DNA of 64,000 bases from an uncultured Alphaproteobacteria bacterium (GTDB taxonomy: Bacteria; Pseudomonadota; Alphaproteobacteria; Caulobacterales; Aquidulcibacteraceae), in contig CADEEA010000004.1 of assembly GCA_902826245.1 (NCBI GenBank), positions 30,728-94,727 of the forward strand, read 5' to 3'. The notes under the pieces were generated by a model, which saw nothing but the letters and a program-made list of their open reading frames with translations, was not told the origin of the DNA and made no database searches. Below are positions 33,488-42,837 of the stretch, in pieces. The position numbers were made by a program, and so were the translations under genes. Numbering within the stretch: position 1 is the first letter of the stretch; every line of letters begins with the position of its first letter.

Positions 33488-34164
33488 TGGTGGCGATCAC
33501 CACGCGGCGCGCCTTGCTCGTCGGCGCCTTGGCGTTGACGACGCCCGCATACGCACAAGGCGGCGACGCGCAACCTGGCGCGCTGCCGGACGACGTCGTT
33601 ATCGGCGACGCTGCCGCGCGCGTGGCCTTGACCGAGTACGGCTCGGCGATGTGCGGCCATTGCCGCGCCTTCGAACAGGCCTCATGGGCGACGCTGAAGC
33701 GCGAATACATCGATGCGGGCAAGGTGCGCTTCACCTTCCGCGAGGCGCTGGCCCCGACTTCACCCGACGGGTCAATCGAGTCGGTGACCTTCGCCATGTA
33801 CCAAGTGTCGCGCTGCAATGGCGCGACGCCGGAGCAATATTTCCAGCGTCTCACCGCCTTCTTCGAGCGGCAAGCCGCCATCCAGCACTCCGAAACCATG
33901 GCGGTCGTGCGCGATCACCTGATCAGTGTCGGTGAAGGCGCGGGGCTCACGCGCGAGCAGACCCTTGCGTGCCTCCGCGATCCGACCGGGCCCGACCGGA
34001 TGCGCCGGCTCAACGACGCTTTCAGCCGCGACGCGGCTGCTGCGGGCGTTTCGCCCGCCACGCCGATGTTTTTCCTCAATAGTCGACACATCGAAACCGG
34101 ACCAATGATGACGCCAGACGGTTTGCGCGGCGTGCTGGACGCCGCCATAGCGGCGGCAGGCTAG
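33484..34164 (+). CDS. DsbA-like thioredoxin-fold protein (second of pair)
   Basis: A 226-residue paralogue of the preceding protein. It has a Sec signal peptide (RRALLVGALALTTPAYAQ) with a signal peptidase I site instead of a lipobox, so it should be soluble in the periplasm. Active site CGHC in YGSAMCGHCRAFEQASW; cis-Pro loop in ATPMFFLNSRHI; second Cys pair in SRCNG and LACLRD. GTG and ATG codons are adjacent at the start. The two proteins share most of their length, indicating tandem duplication; one copy is usual before smc. Confidence 0.9.
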   Translation: MMVAITTRRALLVGALALTTPAYAQGGDAQPGALPDDVVIGDAAARVALTEYGSAMCGHCRAFEQASWATLKREYIDAGKVRFTFREALAPTSPDGSIESVTFAMYQVSRCNGATPEQYFQRLTAFFERQAAIQHSETMAVVRDHLISVGEGAGLTREQTLACLRDPTGPDRMRRLNDAFSRDAAAAGVSPATPMFFLNSRHIETGPMMTPDGLRGVLDAAIAAAG

Positions 34165-34177
34165 TCGGGCCGGCGCA

Positions 34178-37100
34178 TTGCACATCACCGAACTGCGCCT
34201 CGTAGGATTCAAGAGCTTCGTCGACCCCGCGCGCGCGCCGATCGAGCCGGGGCTGACGGGCGTGGTCGGTCCGAACGGCTGCGGCAAGTCCAACCTGCTT
34301 GAGGCGGTGCGTTGGGTTATGGGCGCGACCAGCGCCAAATCGATGCGCGCAGCCGACATGGAGGATGTGATCTTCTCCGGCAACGCAGGTCGGCCCGCGC
34401 GCGAGCACGCGGAGGTCACAATTGCGCTCGCCGACGCGCTCGGACGCGCGCCCGCGCCATTCCACAAGGAAGATGCGCTTGAAATCACCCGACGCATCCG
34501 ACGTGGGTTGGGCTCGACCTATCGCATCAACGGCAAGGAGGTGCGCGCGAAGGATGTGCAGCTCCTGTTCGCCGACGCCGCCACCGGCGCCAATTCGCCC
34601 GCGCTCGTGCGCCAAGGCCAGATCAGTGAATTGATCGCGGCGAAAGCGCAGAACCGCCGCCGCATCCTCGAAGACGCCGCAGGCATTGCCGGCTTGCATG
34701 CACGCCGTCACGAGGCGGATCTGAAGCTGCGCGCGGCGGAGACCAACCTCGCCCGCATCGATGAAGTGCTCGCCGAGATCGAGGGCCAAGCGCAGAGCCT
34801 GAAGAAACAGGCGCGTCAGGCCGAGCGCTATCGAGGGCTGGCGCAGACCCTGCGCGAGACCGAAGCGCTGCTGTTGCACCGGCGCTGGAACGAAGCGCGT
34901 GAGAAGGAGGCCGAAGCCAGGGCGCATTTACGCGACGCGGAACGCGCGGCTGCTGACGCCGCCAAAGCCGCCAGCGCCGCCGTGCGTGAGGCCGAAGATG
35001 CGCACGAGGTTCTGCCGCCCTTGCGCGAAGCCGAGATGGTCGCCGCCGCAGTGCTGCGCCGCTACGAAGGAACTCGTGTTGGGCTTGAGCGCGATCTGGC
35101 GGAAGCTGAGGCGGTTGTCGCCCGCTGCGACGCCGATACACAGCGGGCGCGCGATGAGGCCGAGCGGCTTGATCCGCTGAAAACAGACGCAGAACTCAGC
35201 CTCACCCGCCTTGCGGCGGAGGCAGCAGCACTAGGCGCGGACGACGGTCCAAAGGCGCAAGCCAAATTGGAGGAGGCGCAGGAAGCAGCAAAGACAAGCG
35301 CAGATTTTCGCGCTGCAGCAGAAGCAAAACTCGAAGCGCTCGCCGCCGAAGCCGCGGCGCGACGTGCTCGTGCGCAAGCCTTGGCCGACGCTGCGGGCGA
35401 CGCCAAGGCTCGGCTCGTGCGCAGCGAGGAGCGCCAGCGCAGCACCAACGCGCAGCTCGCCGCTCTTCCCGCGCTGTCGCAGGCGCAGACACGCGCGGCG
35501 AAAGCCAGCGCCGACGCCGATGCGGCGCGGAACCGGCATGAGGAACGCGCCTCTGCGCTGAGCGCCGCAGAAGCAGCGCTGAAACAGGCGCACGCCGCCG
35601 AAGAAACCGCCTGGACGCCGCACCGTGCGGCGGAAGACGCAGCGCGCAATCTCGAAGCGGAAGTGCGCGCGCTCCGCCAGTTGGCGCCGGCGCAAGCCAA
35701 GAAGTTTCCGCCGGTGCTGGACGCCATTGAAGTCGCCCCAGGTTTCGAGCGCGCGCTGGCGGCAGCACTCGGCGATGAGATCGAAGCTTCCACAGTGGCC
35801 GAGGCGCCAGCGCGCTGGAGCGGCGCGCGCACGCCCCCACCGACACTGCCTGCGGAAGCGCAATCGATCGTGCGGTTCGTGAAGGCGCCAGAAGCGCTAG
35901 CGGCGCGGCTTGCTTTGGTTGGCGTCGTCGACGCCAAGGACGGCGCCCGCCTCGCGGCCGCGCTGACGCCGGGCGCACGGCTGGTTTCGAAGGATGGCGA
36001 CCTCTGGCGCTGGGACGGATTTGTCCGTCGCGCCGATGCGCCGCTGGCGGCGGCGGTGCGGCTTGAGCACAAGAATCGCCTCGCCGCGGCAGAGAAGGAA
36101 CTGAAAACGGCGCAGGAGCAGGCGTCGCGGGCGAAAAAAACATGGGAGCAAGCCAGAGCCACACGGATTGAGCACGAAACCAAGGCGCGCGCACTGCGAG
36201 CGGATTTTGCGGCGTCTGCAAACGAAGCAGCCGAGGCCTCGCGTGCGGCGCAGAGCGCGGAGGTCGAGACGCAACGGGCCTTGGAGCGCCGCAAGGAGCT
36301 TGAAAGCCAAGCGGAGGCGTTGAGCACCGATATCGTCAATGCGCGTTCGGCGCTCGCGGCGACGAGCCCAGCCAGCGCGCCGGAGGCTGCTGACGATGCC
36401 GCAATTCACGCCGCGCGCGAGGCTGTGAGTGCAGCACGGGCCGCCGCCGCTGACGCTGCCGCGACAATGCAGAGTCTGGCGCGCGAACGTGCACAGCGGA
36501 GTGCGCGTCGCCAGGCGATCGATACCGAAGTCGCGCAATGGCGTGCGCGCGCTGAGAGCGCATCGGCGCGACTGGCCGCCCTGTCGCGCGAACTCGACGA
36601 CCTCGCTGCGCGCCGCGACGCCGCACTGGCTGCGCCCGTTGCAGCGCGGGCGAAGCTTGAGGCGCTCATGCAGGAGGCAGCACTTGCGGAGGGCCGCCGC
36701 GCCGAGGCGGGCGATGCCCTTGCCCAAGCCGAGGCCGAGGCCCGCCGCTGCAACGAGGCGCAACGCGCGCTCGAACAGGCCCATGCCGCAGCGCGAGAGG
36801 TCCGCGCCGGGGCCGATGCGCACGCCGCCGCCGCCGCCGCACGGGTCGCCGATATTGTCGCCCACGCACAGGAGCAGGCCGGGCGCGCGCCGGAAGATTT
36901 GGCGAACCTGGCAGGCGCGCTGATCTCCGGCCCGCTTGCTTCGGCGCCGATTGCGGAGGTGGAGCGCCGGCTCGAACGCCTGAAGGCCGAACGCGACGCC
37001 GCCGGACCGGTCAATCTGCGCGCCGAGGAGGAACTGGCCGAAGCGCAGGAGCGCGTCGCGACATTGAGCAAGGAGAAGGACGACGTTGCGCAAGGAATCA

Positions 37101-37624
37101 CCAAGCTGCGTCGCGCCATCACCACGCTCAACAACGAAGGCCGCGCCCGGCTTCTGCGTGCGTTCGAGGAAGTGGACGCCCATTTCGCGCAATTGTTCGC
37201 GACCTTGTTCGGAGGCGGGCAAGCCAATCTCAAGCTGACAGAGAGTGAGGATCCGCTCGAAGCGGGGTTGGAGATTTTCGCCGAGCCCCCCGGCAAGCGG
37301 CTCACCAATCTCTCGCTGCTCTCTGGCGGCGAACAGGCGCTCACCGCCACCGCGCTCATCTTCGCGGTGTTCCTCGCCAACCCCGCCCCGCTGTGCGTGC
37401 TCGACGAAGTCGACGCACCGCTCGACGATTCCAATGTCGACCGCTTCTGCCGCATGCTGGAGGAGATGAAGCGCCTCACCTCCACGCGGTTCCTAGTGAT
37501 CACCCATAATCCGGTGACCATGTCGCGCATGGACCGCCTCTACGGCGTCACCATGCCTGAGCAAGGCGTGAGCCAATTGGTGTCTGTCGACCTCGTTCGC
37601 GCGCAGGCGATGGCGGCCGAGTAG
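34178..37624 (+). CDS. smc: Chromosome segregation protein SMC
   Basis: The 1148-residue SMC ATPase organises and segregates chromosomes with ScpA/ScpB (not in this window). Walker A GPNGCGKSN is at 31-39. Long Ala/Glu/Arg-rich coiled coils run from about 165-500 and 640-960. The hinge is near 510-630 (LDAIEVAPGFERALAAALGD). The ABC signature LSLLSGGEQAL is near 1045 and Walker B LCVLDEVDAPLDD near 1070. The start is TTG, since no ATG or GTG precedes the conserved HITELRLVGFKSF. It begins 14 bases after the DsbA-like stop. Confidence 0.96.
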   Translation: MHITELRLVGFKSFVDPARAPIEPGLTGVVGPNGCGKSNLLEAVRWVMGATSAKSMRAADMEDVIFSGNAGRPAREHAEVTIALADALGRAPAPFHKEDALEITRRIRRGLGSTYRINGKEVRAKDVQLLFADAATGANSPALVRQGQISELIAAKAQNRRRILEDAAGIAGLHARRHEADLKLRAAETNLARIDEVLAEIEGQAQSLKKQARQAERYRGLAQTLRETEALLLHRRWNEAREKEAEARAHLRDAERAAADAAKAASAAVREAEDAHEVLPPLREAEMVAAAVLRRYEGTRVGLERDLAEAEAVVARCDADTQRARDEAERLDPLKTDAELSLTRLAAEAAALGADDGPKAQAKLEEAQEAAKTSADFRAAAEAKLEALAAEAAARRARAQALADAAGDAKARLVRSEERQRSTNAQLAALPALSQAQTRAAKASADADAARNRHEERASALSAAEAALKQAHAAEETAWTPHRAAEDAARNLEAEVRALRQLAPAQAKKFPPVLDAIEVAPGFERALAAALGDEIEASTVAEAPARWSGARTPPPTLPAEAQSIVRFVKAPEALAARLALVGVVDAKDGARLAAALTPGARLVSKDGDLWRWDGFVRRADAPLAAAVRLEHKNRLAAAEKELKTAQEQASRAKKTWEQARATRIEHETKARALRADFAASANEAAEASRAAQSAEVETQRALERRKELESQAEALSTDIVNARSALAATSPASAPEAADDAAIHAAREAVSAARAAAADAAATMQSLARERAQRSARRQAIDTEVAQWRARAESASARLAALSRELDDLAARRDAALAAPVAARAKLEALMQEAALAEGRRAEAGDALAQAEAEARRCNEAQRALEQAHAAAREVRAGADAHAAAAAARVADIVAHAQEQAGRAPEDLANLAGALISGPLASAPIAEVERRLERLKAERDAAGPVNLRAEEELAEAQERVATLSKEKDDVAQGITKLRRAITTLNNEGRARLLRAFEEVDAHFAQLFATLFGGGQANLKLTESEDPLEAGLEIFAEPPGKRLTNLSLLSGGEQALTATALIFAVFLANPAPLCVLDEVDAPLDDSNVDRFCRMLEEMKRLTSTRFLVITHNPVTMSRMDRLYGVTMPEQGVSQLVSVDLVRAQAMAAE

Positions 37625-37692
37625 CGACTAAAATACCACCTTGTGTTGCGAAATGGACACTCCACATCCCTCTTGTCAGGCGGGAGTTGGAT

Positions 37693-38097
37693 GTGGCGCA
37701 GATGTCGGACCAGGTCGAACAGGATCACACTCCGAGCGAGAACGAAATCGACCTTCAGATCGGTCGCCGGCTGCGGCGGAGACGGCGCCTGCTTGGCTTG
37801 ACGCAGCACGAACTTGGCGACGGACTTGGCCTGCATGGCCAGCAAATCCACCGCTACGAATGCGCGGCCAATCGCATTTCCGCGGCGAGGCTCCACCGCA
37901 TCGCGTCGGTTCTGAAGGCGCCGGTGCAGTATTTTTACGAGGGTGTTCCTAGCGAAAACGGCCCAGCCGCGGATGATCGCTACGAAATCTTGTCCAACGA
38001 TGAAACGCTCGCTTTGGTGCACGCCTGCCTGAAGCTGCCCACCGCCGTGCGCCGCAGGCTTTTCGATTTCGCCGCCGCGCTTGGCGCGGAGTGTTGA
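37693..38097 (+). CDS. XRE-family helix-turn-helix regulator
   Basis: A protein of about 134 residues with a Cro/C1-type HTH: IGRRLRRRRRLLGLTQHELG then GLGLHGQQIHRYECAANRIS. A C-terminal helical domain (VRRRLFDFAAAL) follows. This form (HTH plus short tail ending in a helix) is common in Caulobacterales. Three in-frame starts are possible: TTG 37687, GTG 37693 and ATG 37702. GGGAG six bases before the GTG favours it. Targets unknown. It is followed by an inverted-repeat hairpin. Confidence 0.88.
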   Translation: MAQMSDQVEQDHTPSENEIDLQIGRRLRRRRRLLGLTQHELGDGLGLHGQQIHRYECAANRISAARLHRIASVLKAPVQYFYEGVPSENGPAADDRYEILSNDETLALVHACLKLPTAVRRRLFDFAAALGAEC

Positions 38098-38197
38098 GCA
38101 GCAAACGCACGCGCCGGAAGCCGGACAACGCTTCGCGTTTCCGAGCTTGGGCGGAGTTAGCCCGCAATTTTCAGGCCGCGCGCCGGAGTGGACCGCC

Positions 38198-38264
38198 GGG
38201 GACACACACTCACCGCGCCGCCGCCGCCAAACTCCCGCAAGCGTTCAAGTGGGTGTGTGTCCCC
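38198..38264. repeat. GGGGACACACACTCA-type inverted repeat, copy 1
   Basis: GGGGACACACACTCAC (38198-38213) and GTGGGTGTGTGTCCCC (38249-38264) form a 16-bp stem with one mismatch around a 35-base loop. It lies between the convergent XRE and VirD4-like genes and could end transcription from both sides, though no T run follows. A near-identical element occurs at 47796-47862. Confidence 0.75.
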
Positions 38265-38288
38265 TCGAGCCCCTCGAACCGCGCTCGT

Positions 38289-39662
38289 CTACCGCCCGCG
38301 TCCGCCGCGTTTCTTGGCGACCGTCGCGCCGTCGACTTCGAACATGGGATTGGGATCCCATTGTCCGGCGAAGGGCGCGTCGACGAGATAATCCGGCAGT
38401 CGTGCGCTCATCGCTTTCTGGTTGGACACCGCGATCACCTGGCGATCCTTGGCCATGTTGCGCAGCACGTCAGCGTCGATGTCGCCAATCAGCTCCGCGC
38501 TCTCCTTGGCCATCAGATGGTTGGCCACGCCGAACAGCTGGAACACGCCGGCATTGTTGAAGATGGTGCGCCAATCTTTTGGGTAAAGCCGCTGCAGCTG
38601 GCTCAGATCCTGGAAGAACGGCCACACTTGCAAGCCGTAACCGCGCAGCAGCGTCATGGATTGGCGCAGCGGGCCGAACTCGCCCAGTTGCGCGCATTCG
38701 TCGAGCAGGAACAAGGTCGAGCGCTTGGGCCGGCGTTTGCGGCCCATCACCGTGAGCATCAAGGCGCCAACCCAAAGCCGCAGCAGCGCGCCGTGGCTTT
38801 CGAGTTTGTCCGGCGGGATGACGATATAGATCGTCATCGGATCGCCGCGACGCACGGCGTCGAGGTTGATGGTGGATTTCGACAGCGACCGCAGCGCCGA
38901 GTCTGAATTCACCACCTTCAGATATGATTGGGCGGTGGAGAGAATGCCCGAACGCGTCTGCTCGGTGATCGGCAGGAACGAGGAAATGTTTTGCTTCGAG
39001 AGCCGGTTGAGGCCCTCATTGTTCTCGATCAGCGCAGCGAGGTTATAGACCGCGTCGTCGCTCATCAGCACTTCGCGCACGCGGCCGAAATGGCGCTCGG
39101 TCTTGGGCGCGGTCTCAGCGACCGCCGCGATCACGCCCGACATCAGCGAGCGGCCCCAATTGTCCCAGAAGGGCTCCTTGTGGAAACCGACATCCCCGGC
39201 CAGCAGCGAAGCGAGCATCTCCGCGTCCGCGTCCAAGAGCGCGCCGGGGCGGTTGAACAGGTCGAATGGGTTGAGGCTGTCGGTTTTTTTCGACACCGCA
39301 CCGAACGGGTCGAGCAAGCGCACTTCCTGGCCCATCTCCTTCCGTCGCCGGGCGGTGACGTGCCAAGTCTCGCCCTTGGGATCGATGACGATCACCGAAC
39401 CTTCGAAGCGCAACAGGTTGGGGATGATGATCCCCCGCCCCTTGCCCGCGCCGGTGGGCGCGATGGTCACCAGGTGGCGATCTTCGGAATAGCCGATGGG
39501 CGCCTCCCCTGCTGGGGCGGGCTCCGCTGTCCGTGGGGCCCCGAAGCCGATTGGGTCTTTGCGCTCGTCGCTTTTCCAGCCGAGCAGCAGGTCGGTGATC
39601 TCCGGCCGCCCCAATACCGCCTCGACCGCCTTCTTTTTGCGGGGGGTGCGGGGCCGAGACAT
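38289..39662 (-). CDS. Solitary VirD4/TraG-type DNA-transfer ATPase
   Basis: A 457-residue member of the type IV coupling protein family. Walker A is APTGAGKGRG (about 68-77) and Walker B is TLFLLDECAQLG (about 316-327). Typical blocks include IVIDPKGETWHVTA, RVREVLMS and GLQVWPFFQDLSQL. It lacks the N-terminal membrane helices of VirD4 and is shorter. No relaxase, VirB genes or origin of transfer lie nearby. The C-terminus ends KKRGGRGR. The ATG is supported by AGGAGG eight bases upstream. It is probably a resident chromosomal ATPase or a remnant rather than part of a conjugative element. Confidence 0.9.
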   Translation of the reverse strand: MSRPRTPRKKKAVEAVLGRPEITDLLLGWKSDERKDPIGFGAPRTAEPAPAGEAPIGYSEDRHLVTIAPTGAGKGRGIIIPNLLRFEGSVIVIDPKGETWHVTARRRKEMGQEVRLLDPFGAVSKKTDSLNPFDLFNRPGALLDADAEMLASLLAGDVGFHKEPFWDNWGRSLMSGVIAAVAETAPKTERHFGRVREVLMSDDAVYNLAALIENNEGLNRLSKQNISSFLPITEQTRSGILSTAQSYLKVVNSDSALRSLSKSTINLDAVRRGDPMTIYIVIPPDKLESHGALLRLWVGALMLTVMGRKRRPKRSTLFLLDECAQLGEFGPLRQSMTLLRGYGLQVWPFFQDLSQLQRLYPKDWRTIFNNAGVFQLFGVANHLMAKESAELIGDIDADVLRNMAKDRQVIAVSNQKAMSARLPDYLVDAPFAGQWDPNPMFEVDGATVAKKRGGRGR

Positions 39663-39880
39663 CGAAAACACCTCCTCTGGCGACGCTTCCCTAACGGAAC
39701 CGCCGACGACTCAAAGCCTAGAGCCCAACCAAGGCCGGAGCCGCGCCCCTTTACGGCGACGGTAAGGCAGGGAATTGGGTTCGCCGCGGGAACGCCCGCT
39801 CTCCCACTACAACACCCGGAAACCGCCCCGTGCGCAATGACTCGTTACGGTGAGGGGCAAGTTTCTCCAGAAGAGACCAA

Positions 39881-39908
39881 AAAGCGCCCGGCTCCAGCCG
39901 GGCGCTTT
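39881..39908 (-). terminator. Rho-independent terminator of the peptide transporter gene
   Basis: AAAGCGCCCGGCT and AGCCGGGCGCTTT form a 13-bp perfect stem with a 2-base loop. Read on the minus strand the stem is followed by a T tract (the A run on the plus strand). It starts about 29 bases after the stop of the POT transporter gene. This is the clearest intrinsic terminator in the window. Confidence 0.85.
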
Positions 39909-39936
39909 ATATTTAGTTAATTGATTTTACTCTGCT

Positions 39937-41556
39937 TTACTTAACGCCGTGCATGAATTTCTGAATGATCGGCGCGATCAGGAACAACAGCACCCCTGCC
40001 CCCAAGAGCAGGTAGAAGCTAAAGGTGAAGCCCGACAGCGCCGAGGCCACCGTCAGCCCCGCTTCGCCGCTTACCCCGCCGGCAAAGATACCCGACAGAT
40101 TGTTGCCAATCGCGGTGGATAAGAACCAACCGCCCATCGCGAGGCCCACATATTTCAGGGGTGCGAGCTTGGTCACCATGGAGAGCCCGATCGGCGACAG
40201 GCACAGCTCGCCCACCGTTTGCAGCACATAGCAAAGCGCGAGCGGCCAGAACGGAATCTGCTGGATCATTGCGCCGCCAGGCCCGGGAACTTCGGTAACC
40301 AGGCTACTCAGTGCGTACATCAGCACCAAGAAGCCGAGGGCGTTTCCGATCAAGCCAAGTCCGAATTTGCGCGGAATGGATGGCTCTGCCTTCATACCAG
40401 CGAGCATGCCCCAGATCACCGCGACAACAGGAGCGAGCAACACGATGCCGGCGGGGTTCACCGACTGGAACCACCCGACCGGAAACTCCCAGCCGCCGAG
40501 ATCGCGGTTGACCACATTCTGAGCCAGGAAGGTGAAGGACGTACCCGCTTGTTCGAAGAAGCACCAGAACAGGATGTTGAAAGTGAACAGCACCATCATG
40601 GCGATTACTTTATCACGTGAGACTTTGCCTTCGCGCGTCGCTTCAATCAGCAACATGAGGCCCAGGCCGACAAAAAGGGCGCCTAGAAGCCATGCAAGCA
40701 CGGTCGCCGCCGAAAGTGTCGCCTCATAGTCGATCAACTGCGAGCCCTCGGTTAGCTTCGGCTGAATGAGGCCAAGTTGGAGAAGCCCATCGGCGACAAC
40801 CTGCGCGAATCCGCCAGCCATCATGTAATAAATGATCGGTACGGCGATCGCCGAGCCGATCAGAACCATCAGCATTGACGTGGTTCCGTTGCGTCCCTCT
40901 GGCGGGCGGCCGATTTCGCCGAGATCGCGGCGGCCGAACCAGAACCACAGCAAGCTGATCAGCATGCCCACACCGGTGGCGTAGAACACGGCTTTGTAGT
41001 TCTGCTCCATCGGCGTGTTGGTGAATTCGCTCGCCAGCCAGCCTGTCAGCAGCGGCGCCACAAGCGCGCCCGCGTTGATGCCCATGTAGAAAATGGTGAA
41101 CCCGCGATCGCGCCGAGGATCGTCAGCGGCATAGAGCTTGCCGACCATGGTCGAGATGTTGGGCTTGAACAGGCCGTTGCCGACAATCACGAACGCAAGC
41201 CCCAGCAAGAACACTTGCTGGTCCGCAACTGTTATCGCGAACAAGCCAATCGCCGTTATGATAGCGCCGAGCAAAATCGACCGCTGATAGCCGATGACGC
41301 GGTCGGCGACGTAACCGCCGAAAATGGCGGTGGCGTAAACCAGCGCCAGGAAAGACCCATAAGTGCGGCTCGCCCAGCCTTCGCCCGACGCGTCCCCGCC
41401 GAAGAATTGCGCGACGATATAAAGCGTCAGCGCCCAGCGCATGCCGTAGAACGCAAAGCGCTCCCAGAACTCTGTCATGAACAGCATCCAGAGTTGACGT
41501 GGATGCCCGAGCACGTCGCCCTTGGCGGCGCCGGAGGCGGCTGCGGTGGCAGTCAT
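39937..41556 (-). CDS. POT family proton-dependent oligopeptide transporter
   Basis: Imports di- and tripeptides with protons across the inner membrane. The 539-residue protein has 12-14 helices and the POT signature at the end of helix 1, EFWERFAFYGMR (E-x-x-E-R-F). GNGLFKPNISTMVGKLY and FTIFYMGINAGALVAPLLTG are the PTR2 motifs. The long central insertion (helices between the N and C bundles) is present, as in many bacterial POTs. It is transcribed alone, with its own terminator. Substrate range cannot be told from the sequence. Confidence 0.95.
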   Translation of the reverse strand: MTATAAASGAAKGDVLGHPRQLWMLFMTEFWERFAFYGMRWALTLYIVAQFFGGDASGEGWASRTYGSFLALVYATAIFGGYVADRVIGYQRSILLGAIITAIGLFAITVADQQVFLLGLAFVIVGNGLFKPNISTMVGKLYAADDPRRDRGFTIFYMGINAGALVAPLLTGWLASEFTNTPMEQNYKAVFYATGVGMLISLLWFWFGRRDLGEIGRPPEGRNGTTSMLMVLIGSAIAVPIIYYMMAGGFAQVVADGLLQLGLIQPKLTEGSQLIDYEATLSAATVLAWLLGALFVGLGLMLLIEATREGKVSRDKVIAMMVLFTFNILFWCFFEQAGTSFTFLAQNVVNRDLGGWEFPVGWFQSVNPAGIVLLAPVVAVIWGMLAGMKAEPSIPRKFGLGLIGNALGFLVLMYALSSLVTEVPGPGGAMIQQIPFWPLALCYVLQTVGELCLSPIGLSMVTKLAPLKYVGLAMGGWFLSTAIGNNLSGIFAGGVSGEAGLTVASALSGFTFSFYLLLGAGVLLFLIAPIIQKFMHGVK

Positions 41557-41649
41557 CTATTCTCTCCCCTTCAGGGTGCGCCTCCGGAGTTCCCGGCGGG
41601 CGTCAGAATTGTCCCTTACTCCGCTTGAAGCATGGCAAGGCGGTAAGGT

Positions 41650-42201
41650 TCAAGCTCTCGTCGCCGAAGCGACCGGCAATACCCACCAAAACACCCGACC
41701 CGGGGTCGAATCGAGGTGGAAGCCCAGCCGCATCAAAGTGCGGACTGAGGCGCGATTGTCCTTGTCGCAGCCGGCCAGGATGGTCTCGATCCCCGCCGCA
41801 TTGCTCAACCACTCGATGACGCCGCGCGCCGCCTCGACCGCATACCCCTCGCGTCGCCGGCTTGGCGCCACCGAATAACCGATCTCGATATCGCCCAGAT
41901 GGCGAAAGCGATGCTCGGGCGGCTCAAAGCGCACGTCGCCGATCACGACCCCGTCGCGGCGATGGATGGCGACGACGCGGGTCGAGTCCGCCGAACCCCA
42001 AGCGGTCCCAGCCGAGCGCGCCACCAAAGCGAGGCTCCCCGCGCACCAATCGGCGGGGGCGTCGGCGCCAATCTCATGGGCAAACGCAGCCGGGCCCTCG
42101 CGTGCGGCCAGCGCCAGCGAAGGCGTCACCGGCTCGAGCCGCAATCGCGGCGTCAGGATTGGGTGGGTGAGGCGCACGGGGCGAGCATGCGCGCGCGGCA
42201 A
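41650..42201 (-). CDS. GNAT family N-acetyltransferase (RimJ/RimL-like)
   Basis: A 183-residue acetyltransferase. It starts with LTHPILTPRLRLEPVT, the usual opening of the RimJ/RimL/Acetyltransf_3 group. Later come HLGDIEIGYSVAPSRRREGY, the acetyl-CoA loop R-R-x-G-Y/x-A, and CDKDNRASVRTLMRLGFHLD. The acceptor may be a ribosomal protein, antibiotic or metabolite; nothing in the neighbourhood decides this. Monocistronic by appearance, with a palindromic repeat upstream. Confidence 0.88.
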   Translation of the reverse strand: MPRAHARPVRLTHPILTPRLRLEPVTPSLALAAREGPAAFAHEIGADAPADWCAGSLALVARSAGTAWGSADSTRVVAIHRRDGVVIGDVRFEPPEHRFRHLGDIEIGYSVAPSRRREGYAVEAARGVIEWLSNAAGIETILAGCDKDNRASVRTLMRLGFHLDSTPGRVFWWVLPVASATRA

Positions 42202-42240
42202 CGTTTGTCCACGTCAAACTGAGCGCCCCATCTCGAAACT

Positions 42241-42314
42241 CCGTCATTCCGGGGCTCGGCGGCGCTGAGAACCCGGAACCCACGGGCGCGCGCTTCGCGC
42301 GTCCGGAATGACGG
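42241..42314. repeat. CCGTCATTCCGG palindromic element, copy 1 (short form)
   Basis: Begins with CCGTCATTCCGG and ends with its exact complement CCGGAATGACGG (42303-42314). The 74-bp element includes GAACCCGGAACCCA but lacks the inner second arm present in the two longer copies at 56346 and 61715, so it looks like an internal deletion derivative. It sits between the acetyltransferase and response regulator genes. Confidence 0.85.
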
Positions 42315-42366
42315 AACCGTATTGTACAATTTTTGCGGTCGTCAAGGCAGCGGCGCGCGACAATCG

Positions 42367-42750
42367 TTACACCGCCACCGCGCGTTCCCCGGTGGTCAAT
42401 CTCTCGATCGCCGCGACCAGCGCCGAGAAATCGACCGGCTTTGTCAGGTAGGCGCCGAAGCCAAGATCGTCGCAGGTAAGCTGGACGTCACGGATCGCGA
42501 TCGCCGTAAGCGCGATCACCGGCGGCGGCTCGGGGAGCAATTCGCAGATCATCCGCCACGCCTCGATGCCGTCCAGAACCGGCATGGAAAGGTCCATGAT
42601 GATGATGTCGGGCGGATCATGCTGGACCGTGGCGACTGCCTGCGCGCCGTTGCGAGCCTCCGCGACCGCGTGGCCGAGGCGGCGCAGACGAAGGCAGATC
42701 ATTTCGCGATTGGTTTCATGATCTTCGACGACCAGAATGTTCAGCGGCAT
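42367..42750 (-). CDS. Single-domain response regulator (CheY-like)
   Basis: A 127-residue receiver domain without output domain. It has ILVVEDHETNREMICLRL with the acidic pair, phospho-acceptor Asp in DIIIMDLSMPVLDG, the Thr in ALTA, and Lys in YLTKPVD. All residues needed for phosphorylation are present. Such DivK/CpdR-like or CheY-like proteins relay signals by binding partner kinases or enzymes. No kinase gene adjoins it, so its partner is unknown. A GGGAG ribosome site precedes the ATG. Confidence 0.93.
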   Translation of the reverse strand: MPLNILVVEDHETNREMICLRLRRLGHAVAEARNGAQAVATVQHDPPDIIIMDLSMPVLDGIEAWRMICELLPEPPPVIALTAIAIRDVQLTCDDLGFGAYLTKPVDFSALVAAIERLTTGERAVAV

Positions 42751-42837
42751 GGGGGCTCCCTACCGCGCCAATCTCTCGCGCCAGGGTTGAGGTGCGGTTA
42801 ATGGCTTTGTAATCTGCGCGCCGCGTTACGTGAAACT

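Noticed and set aside
35062..37530. Open frames of 370-440 codons on the minus strand across smc
   Set aside because: They are Ser/Ala/Arg-rich mirror images of the GC-rich coiled-coil codons of smc, with no ribosome site, no domain pattern and full overlap with a certain gene.
38289..39662. Possible integrated conjugative element
   Set aside because: No relaxase, integrase, VirB genes, attachment repeats or tRNA gene flank the VirD4-like gene; the neighbours are ordinary chromosomal genes.
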